Shown one piece after another: positions 17,276 through 24,872 of a DNA stretch of 28,669 bases (within the stretch, counting starts at the first letter, position 1; every line of letters begins with the position of its first letter). The notes beneath the pieces are model-generated. The model worked only from the letters and a program-made list of their open reading frames with translations. It did not search any database and was not told where the DNA came from. The position numbers and the translations under genes were made by a program. This stretch comes from Syntrophaceae bacterium UBA4778 (GTDB taxonomy: Bacteria; Desulfobacterota; Syntrophia; Syntrophales; UBA4778): positions 1 to 28,669 of the forward strand of contig DHHG01000011.1 in NCBI GenBank assembly GCA_002403175.1, read 5' to 3'.

Positions 17276-17304
17276 ACAATAGCATAAACGCCTCTGAAGG
17301 TCAA
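17276..17304 (-). promoter_or_regulatory. Sigma-70-like promoter for carD
   Basis: Read on the - strand, TTGACC (17304-17299), 17 bases, then TATTGT (17281-17276). The predicted transcript starts near 17269, giving a leader of about 27 bases that contains the GGAGGT ribosome binding site. Confidence 0.55.
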
Positions 17305-17495
17305 TTAAAACGATGATTTATCTCTATGCTCTTATAGATATCCATGAAGTTTTTACGTAAGATTTTTAGATATAGACATAAGATATATTTACTTATATTT
17401 TCCACTCGCACCGATTTTTTGAGTTGAATTAGGACAAATTATCGGAGGACAGGCTCCAGATTCAGATGGGAAATTTACCTCAAAGCGCTTCGAAG

Positions 17496-18638
17496 CTATA
17501 TAAAACGTTGTCTTATCCGCGTCAGATCCTTTTCCAGCTTGCCCGGTTGGTTTTTTCTGTAATAATCCAAAGTTAGCTTCAATTCATCGTACGTCGTTTG
17601 ATCCGAAAGATCATCCAGTTGACGGTACATTCCGCGCCTTCTACCACGGGTGAAGATAGCCCGATCCTCTGGGGATAATCCGAGAAACCGGTCCAATACC
17701 GCCAGGAGCTTCAGTTTATCTTCAGGGAGCTTTCCCTCAACTTCTTCCAGCAGATTCATTATGTGATCGCTCACGATTCTGCTCCCGACTCCTTCCAGAT
17801 TCTCAATAAAAAGTCTGATTTCTTTAACGATATCGTCTTCCGAAAGAAGCTCAAACTCCCCTTTTCCGATCGCATCGAACAGTTCTGTTCCCGGAACCGG
17901 CTGGAACGTGCGCAACCTGACGTAATCAGGACCAATCTGATTGAGCACCCTGGCTGTTTCCACTGCATGCTCCCTGGACCAACGTACTCCGCCCAGACCG
18001 GGCATAACATATTCGCTGAGGGAAATGCCCGAAAGCCTGATATTGCGGCCTCCTTCAATTTGCTCGGCCGCAGTGACGCCCTTTCTGATATAAGCAAGCA
18101 AAGGATCGTATCCGCTTTCCATTCCGATATGAATGCGCGTCAGTCCGGCTGCGTGTAATTTTTGGAATTCCTCAACTGTCTTCCTGGCAGCCGTTTTAGC
18201 TCGGCAATAGGACGTGATTCTTTTTACACTCGGAAACTTCTCCCGGATGAACTGAAGCAGATCACATAACTCATCTGTCTTCATAATGATTGAATTGCCG
18301 TCCTGGATGAAAACCGATTCTCCGCCGAAATAGAGCCAGGCCAAGACACTCTGCCAGGCTTCATTGAATTTCGGATTTTGATACAAAGCCTCGATCACAT
18401 TTTGCGTTATTGCACCGCCGGCACCGAACTGCCATGATAAGGTTCTGATCTCGTCGGCAATGTTCCTCGCTGTTTCGACATCTTTTTTAATCTCTGCAAG
18501 GGATCTCAGCTCGAATGTTGTCCCACGATAGGTATGGCAGAAGGTGCATTTATTCCACGGGCAGTTGCGAGTCGCTCTGATGAGGAGACTTTGCGCCTCG
18601 CTGGGTGGGCGAATGGGTCCTTGTTCAAACGAATTCAT
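17496..18638 (-). CDS. Radical SAM protein
   Basis: A 380-residue radical S-adenosylmethionine enzyme. The cluster-binding cysteines are in RNCPWNKCTFCHTY (C26, C31, C34), a CX4CX2C spacing rather than the common CX3CX2C; from memory, a CPWN(K/R)CTFC form occurs in a family of uncharacterised radical SAM proteins, so this need not be a defect. Other core features are WLYFGGESVFIQDGNS (around 103-118), GLTRIHIGMESG and YVMPGLGGVRWSREHAVETARVLNQIGPDYVRLRTF, typical of the barrel. Substrate unknown. The ATG at 18638 has GGAG eight bases upstream; an ATG two codons earlier overlaps that site. It lies 69 bases after the macrodomain gene and probably belongs to the same transcript. Confidence 0.88.
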   Translation of the reverse strand: MNSFEQGPIRPPSEAQSLLIRATRNCPWNKCTFCHTYRGTTFELRSLAEIKKDVETARNIADEIRTLSWQFGAGGAITQNVIEALYQNPKFNEAWQSVLAWLYFGGESVFIQDGNSIIMKTDELCDLLQFIREKFPSVKRITSYCRAKTAARKTVEEFQKLHAAGLTRIHIGMESGYDPLLAYIRKGVTAAEQIEGGRNIRLSGISLSEYVMPGLGGVRWSREHAVETARVLNQIGPDYVRLRTFQPVPGTELFDAIGKGEFELLSEDDIVKEIRLFIENLEGVGSRIVSDHIMNLLEEVEGKLPEDKLKLLAVLDRFLGLSPEDRAIFTRGRRRGMYRQLDDLSDQTTYDELKLTLDYYRKNQPGKLEKDLTRIRQRFI

Positions 18639-18707
18639 AATCATCTCCGATGAGATTCATTGATTCAGATTTCCAAGCTCCATCAGAGCTCAACAGCATT
18701 CTTCAAG

Positions 18708-19253
18708 TCATACCTTCAGAAAATCTGATAATTGCCCTAATTGCTTCGCAAAAACATTATAGGCTTCTTGGCCGAAGAGGACAAAACGAACCCGTTTGAT
18801 ATCCGGATGCGTTTTTAGATAATCGGCAGCAGTGCACAATGCAATCTTTGCGGCTTCCGGCAAGGGATAACCATAGGCCCCTGCGCTGAGGGCAGGAAAG
18901 GCAATGCTCGTCAGTCCTTTTTCCGACGCCAGCTTCAGGCTTTCGAGATAGGCGCTTTTCAGCAGATCGGCCTCGCCCCTCGTTCCATCCTTGTAAACCG
19001 GACCGACTGCATGGATTACATACCTGGCTTTGAGATTGCCTCCTGTCGTTATCACGGCCCTACCGGTCGGACATCCTCCTATTTTCCGACATTCCGCCAT
19101 GATCGTGGGACCACCGGCGCGGTGAATTGCACCATCGACGCCACCTCCGCCCCGCAATCCGGAATTGGCGGCATTAACGATTGCATCCGTATCTTCCCTG
19201 GTAATATCTCCCTCGACAATCTCGATTTCCGATTCATTGACCTTGATTTTCAT
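18708..19253 (-). CDS. Macrodomain protein, probable O-acetyl-ADP-ribose deacetylase
   Basis: A 181-residue single macrodomain close to the YmdB/MacroD type, which removes acetyl from O-acetyl-ADP-ribose or ADP-ribose from acidic side chains. Visible features: GDITREDTDAIVNAANSGLRGGGGVDGAIHRAGG with N27, N30, the glycine loop 35-38 and D40, then CPTGRAVITTGGNL, YVIHAVGP and the second loop SIAFPALSAGAYGYP (117-130). All are as expected for an active enzyme. The ATG at 19253 follows GAGG at 9 bases. This start lies inside the end of the permuted phosphoglycerate mutase gene (overlap of 20 bases), so translation is probably coupled. An ATG at 19286 would add eleven residues and is less likely. 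Confidence 0.92.
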   Translation of the reverse strand: MKIKVNESEIEIVEGDITREDTDAIVNAANSGLRGGGGVDGAIHRAGGPTIMAECRKIGGCPTGRAVITTGGNLKARYVIHAVGPVYKDGTRGEADLLKSAYLESLKLASEKGLTSIAFPALSAGAYGYPLPEAAKIALCTAADYLKTHPDIKRVRFVLFGQEAYNVFAKQLGQLSDFLKV

Positions 19254-20838
19254 ACCTGTCGTCCTCTGAGATGTGTTTTCCTTCACCCCACACCAGCATT
19301 CGATAGGTTTTTTCGATTCGATCCCAGTTCTCTTCCCGGTCCATCGACCAGTAGCGACCGATCACGGAGACTACCCTGCCGACTCCCATCTCAACGGTTT
19401 TATTTTCGATCAGCTCGATGTAGTTGGCACCGCTTTCCGGTTGCTCTCCCCGCCTGCCCAGCATGGCGTGAATAAATACGTCCTGCACCCCTTCCCGCCT
19501 GGCCATTTCCAGCAAAGCCAAAAGATGATTGACGGATCCATGCGAACTGAAGAAGGATACAATCCCCATGAGGTGCAGTGGAACACGGCGCTCTTTTGCG
19601 GCCCGTATTGTACTTAGGAAAGCGGCGTTGGCGAAGAACGATCCATCGGCAATGGCCCGATTTATTCTGACCCGGTCCGAATAGATTCTTCTCCCCGCTC
19701 CAATATGGAGATGGCCGACTTCGGAATTTCCTACCGTTCCCGCAGGAAGCCCAACTGCTTCACCGGAAGCTTTTAAAGCTGTAAAAGGATAAGAAGCAGA
19801 AAGTCTATCCATAACCGGGGTGGCCGCCCTGGAAATCAGATTGGATGCTGATTTTTCCTGAATTCCCCATCCGTCCAAAATCAACAACAGAATACGCTTT
19901 TTGTGCCCGTGCCGACTCCTATTGAAAGACTTCAATAGAGACTGCCCCATCATCATCTGAGATTGAGGTATTCCGAATAATTCAAGAATAGTCGGTGCTA
20001 TGTCCGACAGTTCCCCACCGTGTCTAAGTGTAACCTCGCAATCATCAGAGATCAGAATAAAAGGAACAGGACTATCTGTATGGCCGGTATCGATTGCCCC
20101 ATCCGGATAAAGCCATTTTTCCACCGTGCCGTGATCGGCCGTGATAACAACAGACATTCCTTTTTTCAGGGCGGCATCTACGACCTGTCCCGTGTACTCG
20201 TCCACCGTTTCAACAGCTTGTATTACCGCCGTTTCGTTTTCGATATGGCCGACCACATCCACATTGGGAAAGTTTACCAGAACGAAATCGCATTCGGGAT
20301 CATCTATTTTCTCCAAGACGGCCCCGGTAATACCTTTAATCGACATCTCGGGGGCCTCATCAAAAAGCGCAACATCCTTCCGGGTAGGAATTATTATTCT
20401 TTCTTCATTGCGGACTGAATCATTTTTCTTCCCATTCAGAAAGTAACAGAGATGTACGGCCTTTTCCGCCTCGGTAATCCGGGCCTGCTTTAATCCGCCT
20501 GCTGCCAGTACTTCTCCTAAGGTATCAGAGACCACGTTCTCGGGGGGAAAAGCTGCCTTCACGTTCAGTGTCTTGCTGTACTCGATCATGGTCGCAAATG
20601 TAAGATCCAGATCCGGAACCACCGTAAATTCACTGAATTCTGATTCAGTCAGGCTTCGGGTCAATTCTACTTCCCGCTCACCACGGATATTGTAAAAGAT
20701 GACCGAATGTCCCCGTCCGATTCGCCCGGGAGATTTCCCCTGCGCCCCTTCCAGCACCAGTGGTTCGAGTGCCTCATCTTCGCACCCTCTAGAATAAGCC
20801 ATTCGAACAGCCCGGGACAAGGCTCGGTGATCTTTCAT
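19234..20838 (-). CDS. Circularly permuted 2,3-bisphosphoglycerate-independent phosphoglycerate mutase homologue
   Basis: A 534-residue protein of the GpmI (iPGM) family with its halves swapped. Residues 1-302 match the C-terminal part of a normal GpmI: SVIFYNIRGEREVELTRSL, TEAEKAVHLCYFLNGK, PNVDVVGH, VVITADHG, GHTDSPVPF, LSDIAPTILELFG. Residues 313-520 match the N-terminal part: RILLLILDGWG, LKASGEAVGLPAG, VGNSEVGHLHIGAG, RINRAIADGSFF, SVIGRYWSMDRE, WDRIEKTY. The junction LKSFNRSRHGH joins the old C-terminus to the old N-terminus. Expected metal ligands and nucleophile are present: D194, H198, D235, H236, H253, D322, S372. Substrate arginines and lysine R52, R55, K126, R463, R495, R501 are kept, but SDGGVHSH reads SFFSSHGS (H433 kept) and DGRD reads GRRG (461-464). 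The ATG at 20838 has GAGG six bases upstream. Mutase activity is likely but not certain. Confidence 0.88.
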   Translation of the reverse strand: MKDHRALSRAVRMAYSRGCEDEALEPLVLEGAQGKSPGRIGRGHSVIFYNIRGEREVELTRSLTESEFSEFTVVPDLDLTFATMIEYSKTLNVKAAFPPENVVSDTLGEVLAAGGLKQARITEAEKAVHLCYFLNGKKNDSVRNEERIIIPTRKDVALFDEAPEMSIKGITGAVLEKIDDPECDFVLVNFPNVDVVGHIENETAVIQAVETVDEYTGQVVDAALKKGMSVVITADHGTVEKWLYPDGAIDTGHTDSPVPFILISDDCEVTLRHGGELSDIAPTILELFGIPQSQMMMGQSLLKSFNRSRHGHKKRILLLILDGWGIQEKSASNLISRAATPVMDRLSASYPFTALKASGEAVGLPAGTVGNSEVGHLHIGAGRRIYSDRVRINRAIADGSFFANAAFLSTIRAAKERRVPLHLMGIVSFFSSHGSVNHLLALLEMARREGVQDVFIHAMLGRRGEQPESGANYIELIENKTVEMGVGRVVSVIGRYWSMDREENWDRIEKTYRMLVWGEGKHISEDDRYENQGQ

Positions 20839-21156
20839 AACTGACCTCATTTTCCTATTTCCCTGAGCACAAAAAAAACTCAGATTATCCTGGCGCTCAC
20901 CAGCCTGGAAGCACAGCTTTCTCTCTGCACCAAATAAAAAAAATATGCAGCAAATAAGCCTTTTTGAATGCCCAACAGTAATAAACGATAGCCGGACTTG
21001 ATGTAAAGAAAAATTAATACTACCATCCTTTGGATGGCCGCATTTGCATATATCATTGAAGAGTAGCAAAATTTTTCAAAAAAATGGCCTTTTTAATTGA
21101 AAACTCAAATCCTAAATGATACATGGAACCGCTGACAGAAAGTGGTGCTCCCCCTC
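20839..21156. other. Intergenic region between divergent genes
   Basis: 318 bases between the permuted phosphoglycerate mutase gene (-) and the small hypothetical gene (+). It must hold both promoters, but no strong -35/-10 pair was found; TTGAAA near 21098 reading right and TTTACA near 21007 reading left are weak candidates. A short palindrome CCATCC-TTT-GGATGG lies at 21023-21037 and might be an operator. The leftward frame is open through much of this region, but it has no family similarity and is not part of the enzyme. Confidence 0.45.
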
Positions 21157-21525
21157 ATGGCAGTCCGAAGTGACTATAATGAAAAAACCGAGAATGAGAT
21201 CCTCCAGGAGCGTGCAGAGGTTCTAGGCCGCGCCGGAGAAGCATTATCTGTTGCAATTCATAAGATGCAAATCATAGAGGGGCGTATTCATGAAGCATTG
21301 TCTGACGGACTTACAACCAAAGAGGCTGTACGTTCCATTAACCGACATATCAGGCAATTCAATATTGCCAGAGAGCATGCAAAACTGAGGTTTTATTACT
21401 TGATTGTAACCCGGGAGGCTATGGGGTTTCGAAAACATACAATTGTTGAGGACACTTATCGGATTTCCCCACGTAAAAAACCCATAATGAGGAAGGAATG
21501 GATCGGTATAAAAAACAGCGACTGA
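21157..21525 (+). CDS. Small hypothetical protein upstream of pcm
   Basis: A 122-residue, mostly helical, charged protein. Residues about 12-45 form a likely amphipathic helix ([25 protein letters not shown]), followed by a second helical part with [32 protein letters not shown] and a basic tail ([14 protein letters not shown]). There is no signal peptide or membrane helix. I do not recognise a family. Support comes from its length, composition and its 28-base overlap with the start of pcm, whose ribosome binding site lies within its last codons. The ATG at 21157 is preferred; a GTG at 21142 is possible. Neither has a strong ribosome binding site. Confidence 0.65.
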   Translation: MAVRSDYNEKTENEILQERAEVLGRAGEALSVAIHKMQIIEGRIHEALSDGLTTKEAVRSINRHIRQFNIAREHAKLRFYYLIVTREAMGFRKHTIVEDTYRISPRKKPIMRKEWIGIKNSD

Positions 21526-22151
21526 AAATGGCAGATTCTCAACTCCGCTCCCGTGGCATTTCGGATGAGCGTGTGCTGAAAGCCATGGAAAAAGTACCGA
21601 GACACCTTTTCGTGGATGAGGCTCTTAGAGATCAGGCATATAATGACAGCCCCCTTCCCATAGGCGAGAACCAGACGATTTCGCAACCATATATGGTAGC
21701 GACCATGACCTCTGCCCTCGAACTAAAAGGAAGAGAAAAAATTCTGGAAATCGGAACAGGATCGGGATACCAAACGGCGGTCCTTGCCGAGCTGGCTGAT
21801 CAGGTCTTCTCCATAGAACGGATAGCCTTTCTTGCTTCCAGAGCAAGAAAGATTCTGGATTCGCTCAACTACTTCAATGTCGCCATCCGGGTCGGAGATG
21901 GGTCCTATGGATGGAAAGAGGAATCGCCTTTCAATTGCATTATTGTTACCGCAGGTGCTCCGGATATACCAAGGACTTTAGTGGAACAGTTGGGTATCGG
22001 CGGAAAACTTGTGATCCCGGTTGGAACGCGATTATCTCAGAATCTGATGCGGATCACTAGACTCTCCAAGGATTTGGATAACGTTAACCTGGAAGACTTG
22101 GGACCATGTCGCTTTGTCGACCTTGTGGGAGAGTACGGCTGGCGGCAATAG
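21498..22151 (+). CDS. pcm: Protein-L-isoaspartate O-methyltransferase
   Basis: A 217-residue SAM-dependent methyltransferase that methylates L-isoaspartyl residues in aged proteins and so starts their repair. Visible features: [21 protein letters not shown], the substrate loop [23 protein letters not shown]-binding motif [29 protein letters not shown], and [22 protein letters not shown] with GGKLVIPVG. Length is standard. GAGGAAGGA precedes the ATG. It is followed by an nlpD-like gene, the same order as in the surE-pcm-nlpD-rpoS cluster of gammaproteobacteria, though surE and rpoS are not beside it here. Confidence 0.96.
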   Translation: MDRYKKQRLKMADSQLRSRGISDERVLKAMEKVPRHLFVDEALRDQAYNDSPLPIGENQTISQPYMVATMTSALELKGREKILEIGTGSGYQTAVLAELADQVFSIERIAFLASRARKILDSLNYFNVAIRVGDGSYGWKEESPFNCIIVTAGAPDIPRTLVEQLGIGGKLVIPVGTRLSQNLMRITRLSKDLDNVNLEDLGPCRFVDLVGEYGWRQ

Positions 22152-22216
22152 CCGTTATGCAGATGACCTCGACCTCAAGGCTTACCGATTCGTTGCACGT
22201 TGTAAGCAGATGGAAT

Positions 22217-23086
22217 ATGTTTAAGAAAGTTCTCCTGGCATTCTTATTCCTTTTATTTCTGGCCTGCTCCGGTCCCGGCATATCTGTAAAGCCTGAAGCC
22301 AACAAGGGTATCTATCATCGCGTCAAAAAGGGCGAAACGCTCTGGAGCATCTCCAAAACTTACCATATCGATCTCCAGGAACTGGCTGAAATCAACAACA
22401 TAATCAATCCCGCTTTGATCGAAACGGGGGATGCTATTTTCATACCCGGAGCGGATCAAATATTAGAAACCCCGACCTCCGAGCTTAGAGAAGCTCGGGA
22501 AGACACAGCTAAAGTACAGCACAAACGCCCCCAAACGGCATTTTCTTCAAATCCCTTCAAGAAGACACAAAAAGCAAATTCCGACGGGAATGATTCCTCT
22601 GCCCGCCTGACCGAAACGAATCCGGCTGATAAGGAATCAAATACAACTCCTCCGGTTCAAAAAACACATGTCAAGAATGAAAAGAAACCGGATGAAAATC
22701 AAATTGAAATTGACAGAAAACGTTTTATCTGGCCGGTCAAGGGCACTATTTTATCCAGATACGGCATTCAAGCGAATGGATTAAAAAATAACGGAATCAA
22801 GATCGCAGCCCAGGAAAATACGCCTGTTTTGGCCTCTGCCGGCGGAGAAGTTACCTATTCGGATACATTAAAGTATTACGGCAACACCATCATTTTGAAA
22901 CATGATGAAAATTTTTCGACTGTTTACACATCTTTGAAAAGCAGGCTGGTTAAAGTCGGAGATCATGTCAAGAAAGGAGATCAGATTGCCTTGCTGGGAA
23001 ATGGGGAAACAAACAGCAAACCTTATCTGAATTTCGAAATTCGCCAGACAAACAAACCCAGAAATCCCTTATTTTTTCTGCCCTGA
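22217..23086 (+). CDS. NlpD-like LysM/LytM lipoprotein, catalytically degenerate
   Basis: A 289-residue predicted lipoprotein: signal MFKKVLLAFLFLLFLAC with the lipidated cysteine at 17. A LysM peptidoglycan-binding domain (33-78, YHRVKKGETLWSISKTY...IETGDAIFIPG) is followed by a charged linker (80-165) and an M23/LytM domain (172-289). The zinc-binding pattern of active M23 peptidases is lost: HxGxD reads NNGIK (191-195), the HLHFE motif reads YLNFE (270-274), and the histidine in the YxHL position is a serine (239). Such LytM proteins (NlpD, EnvC) act as activators of cell-wall amidases during division, which is the most likely role. The ATG at 22217 starts a complete lipoprotein signal; longer frames reach into pcm. 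It follows pcm by 65 bases. Confidence 0.88.
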   Translation: MFKKVLLAFLFLLFLACSGPGISVKPEANKGIYHRVKKGETLWSISKTYHIDLQELAEINNIINPALIETGDAIFIPGADQILETPTSELREAREDTAKVQHKRPQTAFSSNPFKKTQKANSDGNDSSARLTETNPADKESNTTPPVQKTHVKNEKKPDENQIEIDRKRFIWPVKGTILSRYGIQANGLKNNGIKIAAQENTPVLASAGGEVTYSDTLKYYGNTIILKHDENFSTVYTSLKSRLVKVGDHVKKGDQIALLGNGETNSKPYLNFEIRQTNKPRNPLFFLP

Positions 23087-23099
23087 AAAGGAGATTTGA

Positions 23100-23768
23100 A
23101 TGAAATTAGCTGACGATTTGTATGTTTATGAATGGGACAACCCTTATGAAAATAATTGCAACTCATTCTATATTGGTGGTTCTGTCCAGGCGTTGATCGA
23201 TCCCGGACTGAAACAATTTGTACCCGATCTACTCAAAAGGATGGAAACCGACGGAATCCGCCGGGAGGACATCCGTTATATAGTGAATACCCATTGCCAT
23301 CCCGATCACTATGAGGGTTGCGAATTATTCAGCGGCTCCGGAGAAATTCAAATCGCCCTGCACAGCGTTGAATTGGCCTTTCTGGATGAAATAGGCGCCC
23401 AGATGTATGAATGGTTCGGATTGGATTTCCCGAAAATTGATGTCAACATGGTCCTGTCAGAAGATCATGTCGAAATGGGGACTGAACGGTTTCAGATCTT
23501 CCTGAGTCCGGGACATTCACCCGGATCGATCGGATTGTACTGGCCGGAGCATAAGGTCCTGTTCTCGGGCGATGTGGTTTTCAATCAGAACGTGGGCAGG
23601 TCCGATTTCCCCGGAGGAGATGGCGAACTTCTAAAGGAAAGCATTCGAAATCTGGCGAAGCTCGATATTGATTACCTTCTTCCCGGTCATATGGAAATCG
23701 TAACAGGAAACGAAAACGTGAAGAAAAACTTCAAAGTTATTATTGAGAGGATTTTTCCGTATATTTAA
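23100..23768 (+). CDS. Metallo-beta-lactamase-fold hydrolase
   Basis: A 222-residue MBL-fold hydrolase of glyoxalase II-like type. Visible metal ligands: THCHPDH (H65, H67, D69, H70), a histidine in SPGHSPGSIGLYW, an aspartate in VLFSGDVVF, and a histidine in LLPGHMEIV. The order and spacing suit an active dinuclear site. Substrate is not predictable; relatives include thioesterases, glyoxalases and sulfur dioxygenases. AAGGAG stands 7 bases before the ATG, and the gene begins 13 bases after the NlpD-like stop, so it ends the transcript that starts at the small hypothetical gene. Confidence 0.9.
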   Translation: MKLADDLYVYEWDNPYENNCNSFYIGGSVQALIDPGLKQFVPDLLKRMETDGIRREDIRYIVNTHCHPDHYEGCELFSGSGEIQIALHSVELAFLDEIGAQMYEWFGLDFPKIDVNMVLSEDHVEMGTERFQIFLSPGHSPGSIGLYWPEHKVLFSGDVVFNQNVGRSDFPGGDGELLKESIRNLAKLDIDYLLPGHMEIVTGNENVKKNFKVIIERIFPYI

Positions 23769-23850
23769 TTTAAGAACCGGTGTTAACGGCAGACAAATTG
23801 TAATCTATTTTTTATGCATTTTTATTTAAAGACATTAAAAACCGCATGAA

Positions 23851-23884
23851 AACAAAAAAGGCAGGGCCTCTCGGTCCTGCCTTT
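23851..23884. terminator. Rho-independent terminator, probably bidirectional
   Basis: AAAGGCAGGGCC (23857-23868) pairs with GGTCCTGCCTTT (23873-23884) through a TCTC loop, 12 pairs with one G-T. On the - strand the stem runs into TTTTTTGTTTT, a clear terminator for the PEP-CTERM gene. On the + strand it stands about 90 bases after the MBL hydrolase and may end that transcript too. Confidence 0.8.
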
Positions 23885-23912
23885 ACAAGGCATACCTTTA
23901 TTTCTATAGAGG

Positions 23913-24500
23913 TTACATGATTTTTCGTTTCAGACTGCTAAGCCCAACCAATCCAAGTCCAAGAAGCAGCATCGTTGCTGGTTCCGGCACGGGCGGAGGA
24001 GGGGGTGTACGAGGTCCACTCCAAGTATGATAACCTGAAATCCCATATGTCTTTTGACTATCAGACACAGACTGCTGGATGATAATCGTGTCATTCCAAT
24101 TTAAATTCCCAGTGTACCAAACCTCAGTACCCCAATTCGGGCCGTCATACTTTACCATAACGTAAAATATCGAGGTCGCCGGTAACGTAACACCAACACC
24201 GGTGACAACCTGTCCATTATCTGCAATGAGATCATCGTAACTTGCAATAGGGGTCAGGCTACTGCGCGTGTAAACGTTTGTCTTGGACCCGACCGTGATG
24301 GACTGTGAAGTATTGACAGGCATCGAGAGCAATGTCTCAAGGTAAGTGTCTTGTTCGGTGGGAGCAGCCGGGATACCGGGATCGATCCTACCGACGTAAT
24401 AAGCATCCCCAACAGCGAGGGTATAGCTGGTGGCCTGCGCGCTGCAAACAGCCAACACAAGGACAAACACGCAAATAATACCAATTATGGTCTTTCTCAT
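23913..24500 (-). CDS. PEP-CTERM sorting-domain protein
   Basis: A 195-residue secreted protein. The signal peptide is residues 1-24 (CSAQATS region). The C-terminus has the full PEP-CTERM signal: a proline-rich lead (PPPPPVPEPATM), a hydrophobic helix LLLGLGLVGLSS, then LKRKIM. Such proteins are cut and anchored by exosortase (EpsH) in bacteria that make extracellular polysaccharide. The middle part is a beta-rich domain with no catalytic motif I recognise (SYTLAVGDAYYVG at the start, IFYVMVKYDGPNWGTEVWYTG later). GGGTGGTG precedes the ATG. A sigma-54-type promoter stands just upstream, as is known for many PEP-CTERM genes under the PrsK/PrsR system. The exosortase itself is not in the window. 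Confidence 0.9.
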   Translation of the reverse strand: MRKTIIGIICVFVLVLAVCSAQATSYTLAVGDAYYVGRIDPGIPAAPTEQDTYLETLLSMPVNTSQSITVGSKTNVYTRSSLTPIASYDDLIADNGQVVTGVGVTLPATSIFYVMVKYDGPNWGTEVWYTGNLNWNDTIIIQQSVSDSQKTYGISGYHTWSGPRTPPPPPVPEPATMLLLGLGLVGLSSLKRKIM

Positions 24501-24533
24501 GTATCACCACCCTATTTTTTTATTGTAAAAACT

Positions 24534-24549
24534 AGCAAGACAGATGCCA
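24534..24549 (-). promoter_or_regulatory. Sigma-54-type promoter for the PEP-CTERM gene
   Basis: Read on the - strand the site is TGGCATCTGTCTTGCT. It keeps the GG and GC doublets 10 bases apart and matches TGGCAC-N5-TTGCT except in the sixth base. The predicted start, about 12 bases beyond GC, is near 24523, leaving a leader of about 22 bases that contains the ribosome binding site. Confidence 0.7.
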
Positions 24550-24800
24550 ACTACAATAAGCATCGGATTATACGGATTTTTTATCTTATCAGGGTTTAAT
24601 GGGAGATTGACTTTATAAAGAATACCGACAATCCTGCTAAAGGGGCCCGGCGGGTGGAGCCATATATACCGGATTTTATTAGGCTAATTCTTATTTAAAA
24701 AAACGTAAAGTATCCCGACACATATCCCTTTTCTCACATAACCGCAATGTATTTAAATTATTAACCAATCCGTACGGTCTTTATTTTTTGGTTCATATCT

Positions 24801-24835
24801 AAAAAACGGGCGACCCGGAGAAAATCCGGTCGCCC
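24801..24835 (-). terminator. Rho-independent terminator of the inhibitor-protease operon
   Basis: GGGCGACC-C-GGA (24808-24819) pairs with TCCGGTCGCCC (24825-24835), 11 pairs with one bulged C and a GAAAA loop. Read on the - strand the stem is followed by GTTTTTT (24807-24801). It lies about 40 bases after the protease stop. Confidence 0.8.
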
Positions 24836-24872
24836 CCTCCGGAATTAGTTCGCTTTATTTTACAATATCTAA

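Larger units (their letters stand above)
24501..24872. other. Intergenic region upstream of the PEP-CTERM gene
   Basis: 372 bases with two supported sites: a sigma-54-type promoter at 24534-24549 reading towards the PEP-CTERM gene, and the terminator of the protease gene at 24801-24835. The rest is AT-rich and shows no reading frame with protein-like content. Confidence 0.55.

Noticed and set aside
17469..17495. Palindrome near the radical SAM stop (GCTTCGAAGC) as a terminator
   Set aside because: There is no loop and no T-run; likely chance.
19366..19590. Frameshift as the cause of the odd mutase motifs
   Set aside because: Flanking residues stay aligned to the family at the same spacing, and the frame is open on both sides.
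20839..21069. 77-residue N-terminal extension of the permuted mutase
   Set aside because: Cysteine- and phenylalanine-rich, no family match, and the ATG at 20838 has a proper ribosome binding site.
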